Shown: piece by piece, positions 40,801 to 48,649 of the stretch
Layout: each line of letters starts with the position of its first letter
Position numbering within the stretch: position 1 is the stretch's first letter
Assembly (NCBI RefSeq): GCF_036345155.1
Contig: NZ_CP107772.1
Span: forward strand, 3,410,001-3,474,000
Source of the DNA: Streptomyces sp. NBC_00582
GTDB lineage: Bacteria > Actinomycetota > Actinomycetes > Streptomycetales > Streptomycetaceae
Direction: 5' to 3'
Length of the DNA stretch: 64,000 nt
Position numbers and translations under genes: made by a program
Notes under the pieces: model-generated
Database searches by the model: none
What the model was told of the DNA's origin: nothing
The model's input: only the letters and a program-made list of their open reading frames with translations

Positions 40801-40961
40801 CCGCCGCCCTGGAAGGCGTCAGTCAGTTTGCGGACTACGGGCGCTTCGATGGTGGAAGACGCCGAACGGACGAATTCACCGAGTTCCTGGAGCTTGGCCA
40901 TGACGACCTTGCTCTCCACGCCGAACTCCTTGGCGAGTTCGTATACCCGGACCTTAGCCAC
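37869..40961 (-). CDS. infB: Translation initiation factor IF-2
   Basis: IF-2 is the GTPase that brings initiator tRNA to the ribosome. The 1030-residue protein starts with an IF2_N domain ([18 protein letters not shown]). A very long Pro/Ala/Gly/Arg low-complexity stretch follows at about 60-400, typical of actinobacterial IF-2. A basic block ([16 protein letters not shown]) and a second IF2_N domain lead into the G domain, with GHVDHGKT at 532-539, DTPGHEA and NKID. EF-Tu-like and C-terminal initiator-tRNA-binding domains complete it. The GTG start at 40961 gives the expected N-terminus. It lies downstream of ylxR and nusA. Confidence 0.98.
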   Translation of the reverse strand: MAKVRVYELAKEFGVESKVVMAKLQELGEFVRSASSTIEAPVVRKLTDAFQGGGGKSAKPAPRKAAPKPGAPSPAQAARPAAPRPAAPRPAAPQAPTTPAAPAASSAPAPATPGPRPVPGPKPAPRPAPAAPEFTAPPSAPAAPQAPRPASQGPRPGAPRPGARPGGPGQGQQDRGDRGQRPAAAQGPRPGGAGAPRPGGARPAGPRPGNNPFTSGGNAGMARPQAPRPQGGPRPGGPGGAPGAGPRPQAPGGQGGGPRPQAPGGPRPSPAGMPRPQGAGPGGPRPGGPRPNPGMMPQRPAAGPRPGGGPGGGRGPAGAGRPGGGGRPGGGGFAGRPAGPGGGARPGGGGGFAGRPGGGGPGGGGGGFGGGGGRPGFGGRPGGPGGRGGTQGAFGRPGGPARRGRKSKRQRRQEYEAMQAPSVGGVMLPRGNGETIRLSRGASLTDFAEKINANPASLVAVMMNLGEMVTATQSVSDETLQLLAGEMNYEVQIVSPEEEDRELLESFDIEFGEDEGDESDLVVRPPVVTVMGHVDHGKTRLLDAIRKTNVIAGEAGGITQHIGAYQVATEVNDEERKITFIDTPGHEAFTAMRARGAKSTDIAILVVAANDGVMPQTVEALNHAKAADVPIVVAVNKIDVEGADPTKVRGQLTEYGLVAEEYGGDTMFVDISAKQGLHIDALLEAVILTADASLDLRANPHQDAQGISIESRLDRGRGAVATVLVQRGTLRVGDTMVVGDAYGRVRAMLDDNGNNVAEAGPSTPVQVLGLTNVPGAGDNFLVVEEDRTARQIAEKRAARERNAAFAKRTRRFSLENLDAALKAGEVQQLNLIIKGDASGSVEALESSLLQLDVGEEVDIRVLHRGVGAVTESDIDLAMGSDAIVIGFNVRAAGRAQQMAEREGVDVRYYSVIYQAIEEIEAALKGLLKPEYEEVELGTAEIREVFKSSKLGNIAGVLIRSGEVKRNTKARLIRDGKVVAENLNIEGLRRFKDDVTEIREGFEGGINLGNFNDIKIDDVIATYEMREKPRV

Positions 40962-41109
40962 TTCGCTCCTTTTAGGTCCGGGTTGCGGCCGGACCGTCGC
41001 TACTTCATGGGCGTACTCATCGCGTGCTCATCGAGTGCTCATCGCAATCTCGACCTACTTCCAACTCGCGGGGTACCTGACCGCACGGACGTTCCGCGCG
41101 ACGCGCTTC

Positions 41110-41406
41110 TTACGGTGTTGCCCGATCGGCAACTGTCGTCTGCTCGACGTACTGGCGCAACGCCTTTGTGTCGAGCGCTCCCGGGGCGCGCAACGCCCGC
41201 GTGAACGCCCGGCGGCGCACCGCCTGGTCGAGACAGACCAGTGCGGGGTGCACGTACGCACCCCGGCCGGGCAGCGTACCGCGAGGATCGGGGACGCAAG
41301 CGTCCTTGATCGCCACGATGCGCAGCAGCTCCGTCTTGGCCGCTCGCTTCCGGCACCCCACACAGGTGCGTTCAGGGCATGCTCCGGCGTGCGTCCGGCC
41401 AGACAC
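41110..41406 (-). CDS. YlxR family (DUF448) RNA-binding protein
   Basis: This 98-residue basic protein has the YlxR signature: PERTCVGCRKRAAKTELLRIV at the N-terminus, then DPRGTLPGRGAYVHP and a Cys/Ala/Arg-rich C-terminal helix. YlxR proteins sit between nusA and infB in most Gram-positive genomes and are thought to bind RNA or act as nucleoid-associated regulators. The GTG start at 41406 has GGGGAGG 11 bases upstream. It is separated from nusA by 137 bases and from infB by 148 bases, both without another gene. Confidence 0.93.
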   Translation of the reverse strand: MSGRTHAGACPERTCVGCRKRAAKTELLRIVAIKDACVPDPRGTLPGRGAYVHPALVCLDQAVRRRAFTRALRAPGALDTKALRQYVEQTTVADRATP

Positions 41407-41543
41407 AGTTAAGTCTACCTCCCCGCGGCCACCTCACCCCTTCGGGGCAGGAGTCGAACGGTTGCCGCGATACATCTGACGTGATCTGAGCGGGCCCCGG
41501 CTTGGATCTATTCCCCCGAACGGCCCAACCGCTGGTGGAACCG

Positions 41544-42530
41544 CTACTCGGACGCCTGCTCGGTGTCCGGGCGGATGTCGATCCGCCAGCCCGTGAGGCG
41601 GGCGGCGAGGCGGGCGTTCTGGCCCTCCTTGCCGATCGCCAGGGAGAGCTGGTAGTCCGGGACGGTCACGCGCGCGGAGCGGGCCGCGAGGTCCACCACC
41701 TCGACCTTGGAGACCCGGGCCGGGGACAGCGCGTTGGCCACCATCTCGGCCGGGTCGTCCGACCAGTCGACGATGTCGATCTTCTCGCCGTTCAGCTCGC
41801 CCATCACATTGCGCACCCGGCCGCCCATGGGGCCGATGCAGGCGCCCTTGGCGTTCAGGCCCGAACGGGTGGACCGTACGGCGATCTTGGTGCGGTGGCC
41901 GGCCTCACGGGCGATGGCGGCGATCTCGACGGACCCGTCGGCGATCTCCGGCACCTCCAGCGCGAAGAGCTTCTTCACCAGATTGGGGTGGGTACGCGAA
42001 AGCGTGACCGAGGGACCGCGTACGCCCTTCGCCACCCGAACGACGTACGACCGCAGGCGCAGGCCGTGCTGGTAGGTCTCGCCGGGGACCTGCTCCTGCA
42101 CGGGCAGGATGGCCTCGAGCTTGCCGATGTCCACGAGCACGTTCTTGGGGTCGCGGCCCTGCTGGACCACTCCGGTGACGATGTCGCCCTCGCGGCCGGC
42201 GTACTCGCCGAGCGTCGCGTCGTCCTCGGCGTCGCGCAGCCGCTGCAGGATCACCTGCTTGGCGGTGGTGGCGGCGATACGGCCGAAGCCGGACGGGGTG
42301 TCGTCGAACTCACGGGGCTCCTGGCCCTCTTCGAGGTCCTCGGGGTCCTCCTTCGCCCACACGGTCACATGCCCGGTCTCCCGGTTGAGCTCCACGCGCG
42401 CGTGTCGGCGGCTTCCCTCGGTGCGGTGGTAGGCGATGAGGAGGGCCGACTCGATCGCCTCGACCAGCAGGTCGAAGGAGATCTCCTTCTCCCGTACCAA
42501 GCCCCGCAGGGCACTCATGTCGATGTCCAC
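41544..42530 (-). CDS. nusA: Transcription termination/antitermination protein NusA
   Basis: NusA binds RNA polymerase and modulates pausing, termination and antitermination. The 328-residue protein has the N-terminal polymerase-binding domain ([20 protein letters not shown]), an S1 domain ([20 protein letters not shown]) and two KH domains with [14 protein letters not shown] and [13 protein letters not shown]. It lacks the C-terminal acidic repeats of E. coli NusA, as is normal in actinobacteria. The GTG start follows GGAGG. It lies 2 bases after the rimP stop, so the two are co-transcribed, probably with ylxR and infB. Confidence 0.97.
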   Translation of the reverse strand: MDIDMSALRGLVREKEISFDLLVEAIESALLIAYHRTEGSRRHARVELNRETGHVTVWAKEDPEDLEEGQEPREFDDTPSGFGRIAATTAKQVILQRLRDAEDDATLGEYAGREGDIVTGVVQQGRDPKNVLVDIGKLEAILPVQEQVPGETYQHGLRLRSYVVRVAKGVRGPSVTLSRTHPNLVKKLFALEVPEIADGSVEIAAIAREAGHRTKIAVRSTRSGLNAKGACIGPMGGRVRNVMGELNGEKIDIVDWSDDPAEMVANALSPARVSKVEVVDLAARSARVTVPDYQLSLAIGKEGQNARLAARLTGWRIDIRPDTEQASE

Positions 42531-42532
42531 GG

Positions 42533-43045
42533 CTACGCCTCCTCTTCCTTCTCGTCCTTGACGTCCTGGTCCTTGCGGTTGAACTCGACCTGCACGCGGG
42601 CCTTCTCGATGTCCGGGAAGCCGACTCTGCGGGCCTGGGCCTTGCGGCCCTTCACGCCGGGCACTTCGAGGTCGAGGCCGTCGTCGTCGACCTGCAGGAT
42701 CCGGGCGGTCAGTTCGCCGCCCTCGGTGAGCTGGAACCTCACCAGCCGGCCGGTGGCGCGCACGTAGTGGCGGTGCTCGGTGAGGGAGCGCTCCGCGCCC
42801 GGGGTGCCGACCTCGAGGGTGTACTCGCCCGCGCCCATCGCGTCCGTCTCGTCGAGCTTCGCCGAGAGCGCGCGGCTCACATCGGCGATCTGGTCCAGGT
42901 CCGCCCCGGTGTCGGAGTCGACGACGACACGCAGCACGCGCTTGCGGCCCACGGAGTCCACGGCGATCTCTTCGAGATCCAGGCCCTGGGAGGTGACGAG
43001 CGGTTCCAGGAGCTCTCGCAGCCTCTCGCTCTGGGTGGTGCTCAT
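42533..43045 (-). CDS. rimP: Ribosome maturation factor RimP
   Basis: RimP binds ribosomal protein S12/30S intermediates during assembly. The 170-residue protein has the family pattern [35 protein letters not shown] and the segment [13 protein letters not shown], then [14 protein letters not shown] and a C-terminal SH3-like domain with [10 protein letters not shown]. The Lys/Asp/Glu-rich tail ([12 protein letters not shown]) is lineage-specific. The ATG at 43045 has GAGGAG upstream; the frame upstream of it is not protein-like. It starts the rimP-nusA-ylxR-infB series. Confidence 0.96.
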   Translation of the reverse strand: MSTTQSERLRELLEPLVTSQGLDLEEIAVDSVGRKRVLRVVVDSDTGADLDQIADVSRALSAKLDETDAMGAGEYTLEVGTPGAERSLTEHRHYVRATGRLVRFQLTEGGELTARILQVDDDGLDLEVPGVKGRKAQARRVGFPDIEKARVQVEFNRKDQDVKDEKEEEA

Positions 43046-43269
43046 CCGGGTGACTCCTCGGCCGCGTGTGCTGTTGTGGGATGGGTCGCGTGTCTGGTCA
43101 AAGGGTATCGGGTCGCGAGGAGTGTTGCCGTCCACCCGTGCACGGAGGGTGGCGGAGACCTCGCTCCGGCGAGTGCGCGGGTACGGTGATCACGGACCTG
43201 TTCCCCTGCCCGTTCTTCGTATCGTCTCTCTCGTCTTTCTTTCGTACGGATTCCCCGAGGACGTCTGCC

Positions 43270-43824
43270 GTGCCGTTCCCGCTCCCGCCGCGCACCCGCT
43301 CCGGGCCGCGCAGAAGAACCCTGCTCGCGTCGGCCGCCGGGGCCGCGCTGCTCGTGGGCTGCTCGTCCGGTTCCGAGAGGTCCGAGGAGGTCGCGAGCGC
43401 CGGCCCGTCGGTGACCGAGCGGGCACGCGCGCGTGCGGCCGAGGACAGCGGCGGACTGCTTCAGCGGTACGACGCCGTCCTCGCCGTCCATCCCACGCTG
43501 GCGCGGCGGCTCGCACCGCTAAGGGCGGAGGTCGTCCGGCATGTGGAGGCGTTCGGGGGCGCGGGGAAGCCGAAGAGCACCCCGTCGGCCAGCGCTTCGG
43601 CGACCGTGTCGCCCTCCGGCTCGGCGGCGCCGTCCCTGGCACCCTCCGCCTCTCCGGCGACCGAGAAGGAGGCGCTGGCCGGGCTGGCCGCCGCCGAGCG
43701 GAGGCTCGCCGACGAGCGGGCGGTGGCGCTGCTGGACGTCCCGGGCGAGCTGGCCCGGCTGCTGGCCTCGGTGGCGGCGGCCGGCGCGGCCCACGCGTAT
43801 CTGCTGACGGAGGGGAACCGATGA
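43270..43824 (+). CDS. Small lipoprotein preceding the DUF4439 gene
   Basis: This 184-residue protein has a lipoprotein signal: an Arg-rich n-region (RSGPRRRTLL), a hydrophobic core and the lipobox LLVGC, followed by SSGSERSEE. The mature part is Ala/Glu/Arg-rich and helical, with a Ser/Ala/Pro linker (TPSASASATVSPSGSAAPS) in the middle. It looks like an exported protein with two helical halves, possibly a ferritin-like pair with the next gene product. I start at the GTG at 43270 with GAGGA 8 bases upstream. The TGA stop overlaps the ATG of the next gene (ATGA). Function unknown. Confidence 0.75.
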   Translation: MPFPLPPRTRSGPRRRTLLASAAGAALLVGCSSGSERSEEVASAGPSVTERARARAAEDSGGLLQRYDAVLAVHPTLARRLAPLRAEVVRHVEAFGGAGKPKSTPSASASATVSPSGSAAPSLAPSASPATEKEALAGLAAAERRLADERAVALLDVPGELARLLASVAAAGAAHAYLLTEGNR

Positions 43825-44324
43825 CGGGGTCGAGCGCGGGGCCGAGCAAGGAGAGCAAGGACAACGGGGAACTGACCGCGCTGCAGGCGGCGCTGGCCGC
43901 CGAGCACGCCGCCGTCTACGGGTACGGCGTCGTCGGCGGGCGGATCGGCGCCGCTCGGCGCACGGAGGCGCAGGCCGGGTACGACGCGCACCGGGCGCGC
44001 CGGGACGCGCTGGTGCGCGAGGTGCGCGATCTGGGCGCCGAGCCGGTCGCAGCGAGCGCCGCGTACGCGCTGCCGTTCCCGGTGGCGGACGCTGCTGCCG
44101 CGGTGCGGCTCGCCGCCGAGTTGGAGGAGCGGGTGGCCGGGGTGTACTCGGACCTGGTGCGGGCAGCCGGTGACCAGCGGCGCCGTGAGGCCGCCGGGGC
44201 GCTGCGGGAGGCGGCGGTGCGGGCGGTGCGCTGGCGCGGCGGGAGCGTAGCCTTCCCTGGGCTCGCCGAGCGGGCCGGTACGGACGCGGCGACCTCCGGA
44301 GCTCCGGCGGCGCCGACGGCGTGA
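43821..44324 (+). CDS. Ferritin-like DUF4439 protein
   Basis: This 167-residue, mainly helical protein is of the DUF4439 type: ELTALQAALAAEHAAVYGYG at about residues 17-36, then ARRTEAQAGYDAHRARRD and LAAELEERVAGVYSDLVRA. The AAEHAAVYGYG helix carries the Glu/His pair typical of ferritin-like four-helix bundles, although metal binding here is inference. No signal peptide is seen. It is coupled by a 4-base overlap to the lipoprotein gene and followed 43 bases later by the phosphotransferase-fold gene. Confidence 0.85.
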   Translation: MTGSSAGPSKESKDNGELTALQAALAAEHAAVYGYGVVGGRIGAARRTEAQAGYDAHRARRDALVREVRDLGAEPVAASAAYALPFPVADAAAAVRLAAELEERVAGVYSDLVRAAGDQRRREAAGALREAAVRAVRWRGGSVAFPGLAERAGTDAATSGAPAAPTA

Positions 44325-44367
44325 CCCCTGAGAGGGGACCTCTGAAAGGGAAGGGAACGACTCGCGC

Positions 44368-45264
44368 ATGGCTTTCGAACCGCCGCGGCGTCTGGTGCGG
44401 GCGTTCGGTGAGACGGCACCGAGCGGTGACGACTGGTTGGAGAAGCTGCCCGAGGCTGCCCGACAGGCCGTCGCGCTGCGCGAGTTGACCGTCGACCGGG
44501 TGCAGGTGCCCGGGGGCCGGACCAGCCTGGTGGTGCTGGTGCGCCGTGCGGACGGGACGCCTGCCGTGCTCAAGCTGGCCCCGCCGCGGTTCCGGCCGGA
44601 GGCGGAGCGGGCGGCGCTGGCGCACTGGGGCGGGCTGGGCGCCGTACAGCTGCTGGACGGGCCGGTGACGGAGGGGGTGCTGCTGCTCGAACGGCTGCAT
44701 CCGGATGTGTCGGTGCGGTCGCTGCCGGAGGCCAAGGCGCAGCTGGAGGCGGCGGGGACGTTGCGGCGGCTGTGGGTGGAGCCGCCGGACGGGGGCGGCT
44801 TCGAGACGGTCGCCGAGCGGACGGGGCGGCAGGCGGAGGCGATGCGGGGGACTGCCGTCGGCTCCGAGGTGCGCGTGCTGGTGGACGCGGCTCTCGTGGC
44901 CCGGGAGGAGTTGTTGGCCGCGCCGCCCGAACGGCGGTTGCTGCATGGGACGTTCCGGCAGAGCAAGGTGCTGGCGGCCGAGCGGACGCCGTGGCTGGCG
45001 GTGGGGCCGGATCCGGTGGTGGGCGAGTGTGCGTTCGATCTGGCGCGGTTGGTGCGGGATCGGGTGGAGGATCTGATCGCCTCCCCGTCGGGGGCGGCGA
45101 CGACTCGGCGGCGGGTGAGGAAGCTGGCGGAGTCGTTGGAGTTGGATCAGGAGCGGGTGCGGGGGTGGACGCTCTTTCGGGCGGTGGAGTCGGGTGTGCG
45201 GGCGCTGCGTGTGGGGCGGCGGGGGGATGCGGAGCTGTTGCTCGAATTCGCCGGGTGGCTTTAA
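44368..45264 (+). CDS. Aminoglycoside-phosphotransferase-fold protein lacking catalytic residues
   Basis: The 298-residue protein aligns by eye with APH/maltokinase-like folds. An N-lobe has ADGTPAVLKLAPP (Lys likely the ATP-contacting residue). The C-lobe has LLHGTFRQSKVL where active enzymes carry HGDLHxxN, followed by LAVGPDPVVGECAFDLARL where the metal-binding Asp (IDP) is expected. Thus the catalytic Asp is Thr, the Asn is Lys and the metal Asp is Gly. It is therefore probably a pseudokinase or sugar/nucleotide-binding protein rather than an antibiotic-modifying enzyme. It forms the third gene of a short operon with the lipoprotein and DUF4439 genes and ends before a strong hairpin. Confidence 0.85.
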   Translation: MAFEPPRRLVRAFGETAPSGDDWLEKLPEAARQAVALRELTVDRVQVPGGRTSLVVLVRRADGTPAVLKLAPPRFRPEAERAALAHWGGLGAVQLLDGPVTEGVLLLERLHPDVSVRSLPEAKAQLEAAGTLRRLWVEPPDGGGFETVAERTGRQAEAMRGTAVGSEVRVLVDAALVAREELLAAPPERRLLHGTFRQSKVLAAERTPWLAVGPDPVVGECAFDLARLVRDRVEDLIASPSGAATTRRRVRKLAESLELDQERVRGWTLFRAVESGVRALRVGRRGDAELLLEFAGWL

Positions 45265-45324
45265 GGGCGGTTCGGGGTGGGGGTGCGGGGGTCGTCGGGG
45301 TGCGGGTGCGTGGGGGATTGTCGC

Positions 45325-45375
45325 GCCCACGCGGCGGCGGGGAGCCGCACATGGATACAGCCCCGCGCCCCTTTT
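45325..45375. repeat. Dispersed Streptomyces-type intergenic repeat, copy 1
   Basis: A segment of the form TCGCGCCCACGCGGCGG, then AGCCGCACATGG, then CAGCCCCGCGCCCCTTTTCG lies between convergent genes. A related segment occurs at 50471-50525. I recall this element as very frequent in Streptomyces genomes, usually next to 3' ends; that is from memory. Confidence 0.6.
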
Positions 45376-45398
45376 CGGCCGGACCGGGGACCGTTGGC

Positions 45399-45435
45399 GG
45401 CGCCCCCCTGCAGGGTGAGGGGGCAGGGGGGCGCC
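45399..45435. terminator. Bidirectional hairpin terminator
   Basis: GGCGCCCCCCTGC (45399-45411) pairs exactly with GCAGGGGGGCGCC (45423-45435) around an 11-base loop. It separates the phosphotransferase-fold gene from the convergent gene that ends at 45476. Confidence 0.85.
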
Positions 45436-45475
45436 GCTGTCCGGTCGGCTGCCTCCCGAGCGGCCGGCCGGAGTC

Positions 45476-45928
45476 TCATGGGGGGTCGGGGGGCGGGGGT
45501 GTGGTCGACAGGGCCTCCTCCAGAGCCAGCAGGTGGGTGTGGTGGCGGATGTGGGCGGACTGGTCGGGGATGCGGGGGCCCTCGCGCCGTGGGGATTCGG
45601 CGTGCCGGACATGGGTGAACAGCGGGAGGTCGGCCGGGGGCAGACGCCAGGTCAGCAGGCGTTCGCCGGCCACCAGGCGCAGCAGGTGGGTGCCGCCGGG
45701 GCCCGCTTCGGTGGCCGGGGTGATGACCGCGCTCGACGGGTGCAGTGCCGCCAGCCAGGCGAGGAGGTGGGCCCGTTCGCGGGAGAGGTGGGTCAGTTCG
45801 CGCTCGTAGGAGTCGGCGTGCCGCTGCCAGCGGGCCAGTTGCCGACGGCAGTCGTCCAGGTCGAGGGCGAGGCGGTGGCGGGCGGCGGTCCTGCGGGCCC
45901 GCACGAGGCGGAGCAGAGGTGAGGGCAT
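45476..45928 (-). CDS. Small helical protein, unknown function
   Basis: This 150-residue protein is Arg/His/Leu-rich and mostly helical: ARRTAARHRLALDLDDCRRQL and HADSYERELTHLSRERAHLLAW look like a coiled-coil pair. A beta-rich stretch (HLLRLVAGERLLTWRLPPADLPL) and a Pro-rich end follow. No motif I can name. The ATG at 45928 lies 8 bases after the previous gene on the strand, so it completes a three-gene unit with the ECF sigma gene. The longer frame up to 46348 is the shadow of that neighbour and should not be used as start. Confidence 0.68.
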   Translation of the reverse strand: MPSPLLRLVRARRTAARHRLALDLDDCRRQLARWQRHADSYERELTHLSRERAHLLAWLAALHPSSAVITPATEAGPGGTHLLRLVAGERLLTWRLPPADLPLFTHVRHAESPRREGPRIPDQSAHIRHHTHLLALEEALSTTPPPPDPP

Positions 45929-45936
45929 CGGGGGCC

Positions 45937-46764
45937 TCAGCCGTGTCCCGGGTGTTCCACCGCCGGGGGTGGTGCCGCGTCCGGGGCGGGCCTCTCCTCC
46001 CCCGCCGGTGACAGCGGCCCCAACTGGGTCTCCACCTGGGCGAGGGTGCAGCGCTCCGGGCGGCCGTCGAGGGACAGCAGGGGCATGCCGTCGGGGGCGC
46101 GGCGGCCCTGGAAGTACCAGAGGTCCCCGTTCGTGTCGCGCTGGGGCTGGGCCAGGTCGTAGGTGGTGCCGTCGAGGCGGAAGGGGCGGCGTTCGGGGGC
46201 GTGGGCCGTGCCCGGTGGTGTCGTGCCGATCCCCCGGGCCACGACGGTCACCGGGACGCCGTCGCGTTCTCCGTCGGCGGTCACCGTGTGGGGGCGGGAC
46301 CGCTCCCCCACGGTGGTGATGCCCAGGTAGGCGCGCCAGCGGGCCCATTGGGCGGGGTCGTCGACGCGGAGCAGGACGCGCACCCGGTCGCCGTCCACGC
46401 GGATGCCGTGCGGGCCGGGGTGGCCGTGCAGCTGCCGTTCGACGGCGTGGGCGAGCTCACGGGCGCGGGCGCAGGAGGCGTCCCAGGCCAGCGCCTGCCG
46501 TTCCAGCTCGGTGACCGGCGGCTCCGGTTCCCGCCGTCCGGTTTCCGGTTCGGCGGTGAGCCGTTTCGGTGCGGTTGTCGGGCGTGGGGCGGGTGTCCAG
46601 CCGCCGTCCGGCTCCCGGTGCAGGAGGACGCCGAAGGAGCGGTCGGGGTCGGTGAGGAGCCGGGCCGCGTCCAGGGCGTGGGCGGCGGCCGCGGCCTGGT
46701 GGGGCGGTACGGAGCGCAGTGCCGCGTGGATCACCCGGGCGGCGCGGGGAAGGTTGCTGTTCAC
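45937..46764 (-). CDS. Sigma-linked conserved protein (BN159_2729-like)
   Basis: This 275-residue protein begins MNSNLPRAARVIHAALRSVPP, followed by an Ala-rich helix with HALDAARLLTDPDRSFGVLLHR. That is the pattern I recall for the actinobacterial BN159_2729-like family; the assignment is tentative. A middle segment (RVLLRVDDPAQWARWRAYLGI) is beta/alpha, and FRLDGTTYDLAQPQRDTNGDLW resembles a small beta domain. Function unknown. The ATG overlaps the stop of the ECF sigma gene (ATGA), so both are made together and it may act in the same pathway, though nothing shows it is an anti-sigma factor. Confidence 0.75.
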   Translation of the reverse strand: MNSNLPRAARVIHAALRSVPPHQAAAAAHALDAARLLTDPDRSFGVLLHREPDGGWTPAPRPTTAPKRLTAEPETGRREPEPPVTELERQALAWDASCARARELAHAVERQLHGHPGPHGIRVDGDRVRVLLRVDDPAQWARWRAYLGITTVGERSRPHTVTADGERDGVPVTVVARGIGTTPPGTAHAPERRPFRLDGTTYDLAQPQRDTNGDLWYFQGRRAPDGMPLLSLDGRPERCTLAQVETQLGPLSPAGEERPAPDAAPPPAVEHPGHG

Positions 46765-47351
46765 ACGGACACCGCCCCGGTCGTCCAGCGCAGTTTGCGC
46801 AGCGCGCGGTAGGTCAGCGTCTTGACGGCACCGACGCTGCGGCCCATCTCCCGGGCGGTCTCCTCGGGGGTCAGTTCGTCGAGGAAGCGCAGTTCCACAC
46901 AGTGCCGTTGGTGCGCGTTGAGGGAGTGGAGTGCCGTACGGACCGTCTCGTGGGCCTCGACGGCCTCCAGTTCGCGCAGGGCGAGCGACTCGGTGCAGAG
47001 GCCCGGCGTCTGGGGGTCGTGGAACTCGGCGACCGGGGTCTCCAGCCGGGTGCGGCCGCGGGCGAGTTCGTCGTAGTGGAGGTTCTTGGCGATGGTGGTG
47101 AGCCAGGCGGCGAAGGCCTTGCCCTGCCAGGTGTACGAGTCGATGCGGCGCAGGGCGCGGGTGAACACCTCCTGGGTGAGGTCCTCCGCCAGGTGTCTGT
47201 TGCGGGTGCGCAGGAGAAGGAAGCCGTAGACGAGGCGGTAGTGCTCGTCGTACAGGGCGGCGAACGCCTCCCGGTCGCCGGTGCGGGCGCGGGCGACCAG
47301 TTCGGGCTCCGGGGTGCCCGGAGTGGTCGTGGCGCTGTCGGTTGGGGACAC
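46761..47351 (-). CDS. ECF-type RNA polymerase sigma factor
   Basis: This 196-residue sigma-70 family factor has region 2 at about residues 25-95 (LYDEHYRLVYGFLLLRT, AEDLTQEVFTRALRRID, AFAAWLTTIAKNLHYDELAR) and region 4 at about 135-185 (HQRHCVELRFLDELTPEETAREMG, then VGAVKTLTYRALRKLR). No region 3 or C-terminal extension is present. I start at the GTG at 47351 (MSPTDSATTT), which follows GCGGAGG; an ATG at 47378 in frame lacks a ribosome site. No anti-sigma factor with membrane helices is adjacent. It is coupled to the next gene and transcribed divergently from an HTH regulator. Confidence 0.93.
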   Translation of the reverse strand: MSPTDSATTTPGTPEPELVARARTGDREAFAALYDEHYRLVYGFLLLRTRNRHLAEDLTQEVFTRALRRIDSYTWQGKAFAAWLTTIAKNLHYDELARGRTRLETPVAEFHDPQTPGLCTESLALRELEAVEAHETVRTALHSLNAHQRHCVELRFLDELTPEETAREMGRSVGAVKTLTYRALRKLRWTTGAVSV

Positions 47352-47377
47352 GAAGACCTCCGCATCTTCAATATTCA

Positions 47378-47600
47378 TGTAGATGTAGATTGACTGACGA
47401 CACGTCACCCGGGACGGGTGGGTCTCGGGATATCGGCAGTCTTCACGCAGATGCATAGAGTGTCAAGCCGCTCACGGAGCGCGACGGAAAACCGCGGGCC
47501 GGGAGCACGGGGGCGCACGGGGGCACCCGAACCGCCGCAACGCTCCGGCGTGCATCCGAAGAGCCGACCGGCGGTCTGCGATCTACTTGCGCCTGTAGAT
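47378..47600. promoter_or_regulatory. GTAGAT repeat elements in the divergent sigma/HTH promoter region
   Basis: A direct repeat GTAGATGTAGAT lies at 47379-47390, just upstream of the sigma gene start. An inverted repeat ATCTAC-N8-GTAGAT lies at 47581-47600, 24 bases upstream of the HTH gene start. The shared GTAGAT half-site at both ends suggests binding by one regulator, perhaps the HTH protein itself; this is inference. Confidence 0.4.
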
Positions 47601-47623
47601 GACGATGACCGATCCTCTGAGGC

Positions 47624-48046
47624 GTGACGAACCAGCGGAGCCACTCAGGAGACCCGGATCCCGGCCACGATCCCGCACGCCGGGACGAGGACCTGGCGGC
47701 TCTGCTCGAACGCCTCCTGGCACGGGCCCCCGGGCGGACCCAGAAGGATCTCGCCTCCGAGGCCGGCATCTCGTACCCGACGCTCAACGCCTGGATGAAC
47801 CGCACCCGCGGCACCTCCCGCATCGACCCGGAGAAGCTGCGGGCCATGGTGGAGGTGTTCCGGCGCTGGGGCGTCAGCACGACACCGCGGGAGTTCTTCG
47901 AGTCGGTCGGCCGCCCGGTGCCCGGCCCCAGCGGGGACGAACGCGAGGCCCGACTCCTCACGCTGTACCGGCAATTGCCGGAGTCACGGCAACGAGCGCT
48001 GCTCAAGGACGCCGAGGCGATGCTTCAGGTCAGCCGCATCACCTGA
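47624..48046 (+). CDS. Helix-turn-helix DNA-binding protein (XRE-like)
   Basis: This 140-residue protein has an acidic N-terminal 22 residues, then a helix-turn-helix (LAALLERLLARAPG, then RTQKDLASEAGISYPTLNAWM) at about 24-62, and a C-terminal helical segment (LRAMVEVFRRWGVS and LLTLYRQLPESRQRALLKDAE). It is probably a transcription regulator. It is divergent from the ECF sigma gene, with 272 bases between them that contain repeated GTAGAT elements. The start codon is GTG at 47624, with GAGG only four bases upstream; another start is possible. It is followed 121 bases later by a small gene. Confidence 0.8.
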   Translation: MTNQRSHSGDPDPGHDPARRDEDLAALLERLLARAPGRTQKDLASEAGISYPTLNAWMNRTRGTSRIDPEKLRAMVEVFRRWGVSTTPREFFESVGRPVPGPSGDEREARLLTLYRQLPESRQRALLKDAEAMLQVSRIT

Positions 48047-48167
48047 GGTTTACGGATGAATATGACGAAAACCCCCACGGGAATCGCGCCCATCGGTACC
48101 ATCAGTGCGCCGCTGGCCTCCCGGAGCGGATCACTGCGTGTCGTTGTGCAGCCCTGGGGAGACAGTT

Positions 48168-48413
48168 GTGTGCGTCCACGTTTGCATGGCAGACGATCTG
48201 CCGAGAATCGCGGTCTGGGACCCTGACGAGGTCAGCATCCGGGTGGCCAGGGGCTTCCAGGTACGCGACGCGCTCCGGGAAGTGCGGGACATCCTGGTGA
48301 TCGACCTGGGTGCCCCCGCGTCGCGCGGCGGTCTGCTCGTGTGTTTCTGCGGCATGCGCGTGGAGCTCCCGCGCGAGCTCACCCCCTGGTCCTCCCCCTG
48401 CGCCGTCGGCTGA
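48168..48413 (+). CDS. Small protein of unknown function
   Basis: This protein of about 81 residues (MCVHVCMADDLPRIAVWDPDE and on) has a beta-rich core VSIRVARGFQVRDALREVRDI and ends with a Cys-containing strand (LLVCFCGMRVELPREL). It starts with GTG behind GGGGAGA. Codon use and third-position GC fit a real gene, but short length and lack of a known family keep this uncertain. It converges with the ferredoxin gene, whose stop lies 7 bases away. Confidence 0.55.
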   Translation: MCVHVCMADDLPRIAVWDPDEVSIRVARGFQVRDALREVRDILVIDLGAPASRGGLLVCFCGMRVELPRELTPWSSPCAVG

Positions 48414-48420
48414 TCTCCCG

Positions 48421-48648
48421 TCAGCCGACCGGGGCCGGGGTGAGCTTGAGGGCAAGCACGGGGCAGTCGGCGACGGCCCTGCGGGCCCGCTTCACCGTCC
48501 GTGCGGGGACGGGGGCGCCGTCGACGAGCGGGTAGCCCCATGCGTCGAGCGTGATGTGCTCCGGGAGGAGTTCCGCGCACAGGCCGTGGCCCTGGCAGGA
48601 CGTCCAGTCGACGTCCAGGTTCATCTGCCGGTTCGTCTGCCGGTCCAT
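48421..48648 (-). CDS. Ferredoxin (single-cluster)
   Basis: This 75-residue ferredoxin has DVDWTSCQGHGLCAELLPEHI, with Cys spacing CxxxxxC, and a third Cys-Pro in VADCPVLAL near the C-terminus. This is the pattern of single 3Fe-4S ferredoxins (three Cys with a His/Gly in between). It should carry electrons in the cytoplasm. The ATG at 48648 may be preceded by variants (MNLDVDW inside). It lies one base after the NuoF-like gene and is the last gene of the operon, so it probably passes electrons to or from that flavoprotein. Confidence 0.9.
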   Translation of the reverse strand: MDRQTNRQMNLDVDWTSCQGHGLCAELLPEHITLDAWGYPLVDGAPVPARTVKRARRAVADCPVLALKLTPAPVG

Positions 48649-48649
48649 G

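Noticed and set aside
37869..40961. Pro/Gly-rich stretch of infB as a new low-complexity protein
   Set aside because: It is the normal variable N-terminal region of actinobacterial IF-2, in frame with the conserved G domain.
45929..46348. Extended frame of the 150-residue protein
   Set aside because: This part is a His/Pro/Arg-rich shadow of the overlapping 275-residue gene, whose own start and stop fit the operon.
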